The position numbers and the translations under genes are program-made. From Candidatus Omnitrophota bacterium (GTDB taxonomy: Bacteria > Omnitrophota > Gorgyraeia > S143-82), in NCBI GenBank assembly GCA_027034965.1, contig JALVWL010000032.1:1-14762 (forward strand): DNA of 14,762 nucleotides, in the 5' to 3' direction. Of the stretch, positions 14,660 through 14,762 are shown one piece after another. Within the stretch, counting starts at the first letter, position 1; each line of letters opens with the position of its first letter. The notes beneath the pieces are model-generated. The model did no database searches, had not been told where the DNA came from, and saw only the letters and a program-made list of their open reading frames with translations.

Positions 14660-14762
14660 AATAACAGTCTTAGTTATAGATGATTCTGCTTTGGTAAGGC
14701 AGGTGATGGGCTCTATCCTTTCAGAGTGCCCTTTAGTCAAAGAGGTCATAACCGCATCCAAT
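14643..14762 (+). CDS. cheB: Chemotaxis methylesterase CheB, N-terminal part (cut by window end)
   Basis: 40 codons are visible, running off the right edge. They encode the start of a receiver domain: TVLVIDDSALVRQVMGSIL, with acidic residues D13-D14. The DDSALVRQV wording and the position after cheR point to CheB, the receptor methylesterase/deamidase, but the catalytic domain is not in view. A stand-alone receiver cannot be ruled out. ATG 14643 is the only workable start: upstream in frame a stop occurs at 14628-14630, and no other start precedes the receiver. It has no convincing ribosome site, only AAAG at 14633-14636. The start codon sits inside a 7-bp tandem repeat. Confidence 0.85.
   Translation, partial: MRNAKSITVLVIDDSALVRQVMGSILSECPLVKEVITASN

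Noticed and set aside
14620..14664. Short frame MLSNQRIQCEMRNQ right after cheR
   Set aside because: It has 14 codons, no ribosome site, and overlaps the cheB start in another frame; unlikely to be a gene.

Overview
The window looks like chromosomal DNA of a motile, probably anaerobic bacterium with a Gram-negative-type chemosensory system. The anaerobe reading rests on a five-gene cluster of the type linked to iron-sulfur/molybdenum 'orange protein' complexes. Candidate phyla would be Omnitrophota, Desulfobacterota or Nitrospirota, but nothing here fixes the taxon. The window holds no rRNA, tRNA, CRISPR array or insertion sequence that I can see, and no gap between genes longer than about 150 bases.

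Layout. (1) Bases 1-1813, + strand: the 3' end of argH (argininosuccinate lyase) followed 14 bases later by complete lysA (diaminopimelate decarboxylase), an amino-acid biosynthesis pair. (2) Bases 1814-1959: a short convergent gap with degenerate 7-bp tandem repeats and an inverted copy of part of them. (3) Bases 1960-4700, - strand: a tight five-gene operon read from right to left. It encodes a DUF134 zinc-ribbon regulator, a small glycine-rich DUF5320 protein, a NifX/NifB-type (COG1433) cofactor-binding protein, and two tandem MinD-like ATPases, each with an inserted 2x[4Fe-4S] ferredoxin domain. It is driven by a readable sigma70-type promoter whose start site is covered by a perfect 24-bp palindrome, the likely operator for DUF134. 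Sample lines of this block are much more GC-rich than the block to its right. (4) Bases 4701-4848: the divergent intergenic region, with promoters in both directions. (5) Bases 4849-14762, + strand: a long AT-rich chemosensory operon. In order it encodes a membrane histidine kinase, an AraC-type response regulator, a one-TM receptor-like protein with a CheZ-like motif, a STAS protein, CheY, CheA, a two-TM receptor with an extracytoplasmic CZB domain, CheW, CheR and the first 40 codons of CheB. Genes from the STAS protein to cheR overlap or nearly touch.

How it fits together. The CZB receptor, CheW and CheA should form the signalling array. CheA would phosphorylate CheY and CheB, and CheR/CheB would adapt the receptors. 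No separate cheZ, cheC or cheX is visible; the small receptor-like protein carries a D-x3-Q motif and an acidic aromatic tail resembling CheZ, so it may supply that activity. The two-component pair at the head of the operon could control its transcription. No flagellar or pilus genes are in view, so the output is unknown.
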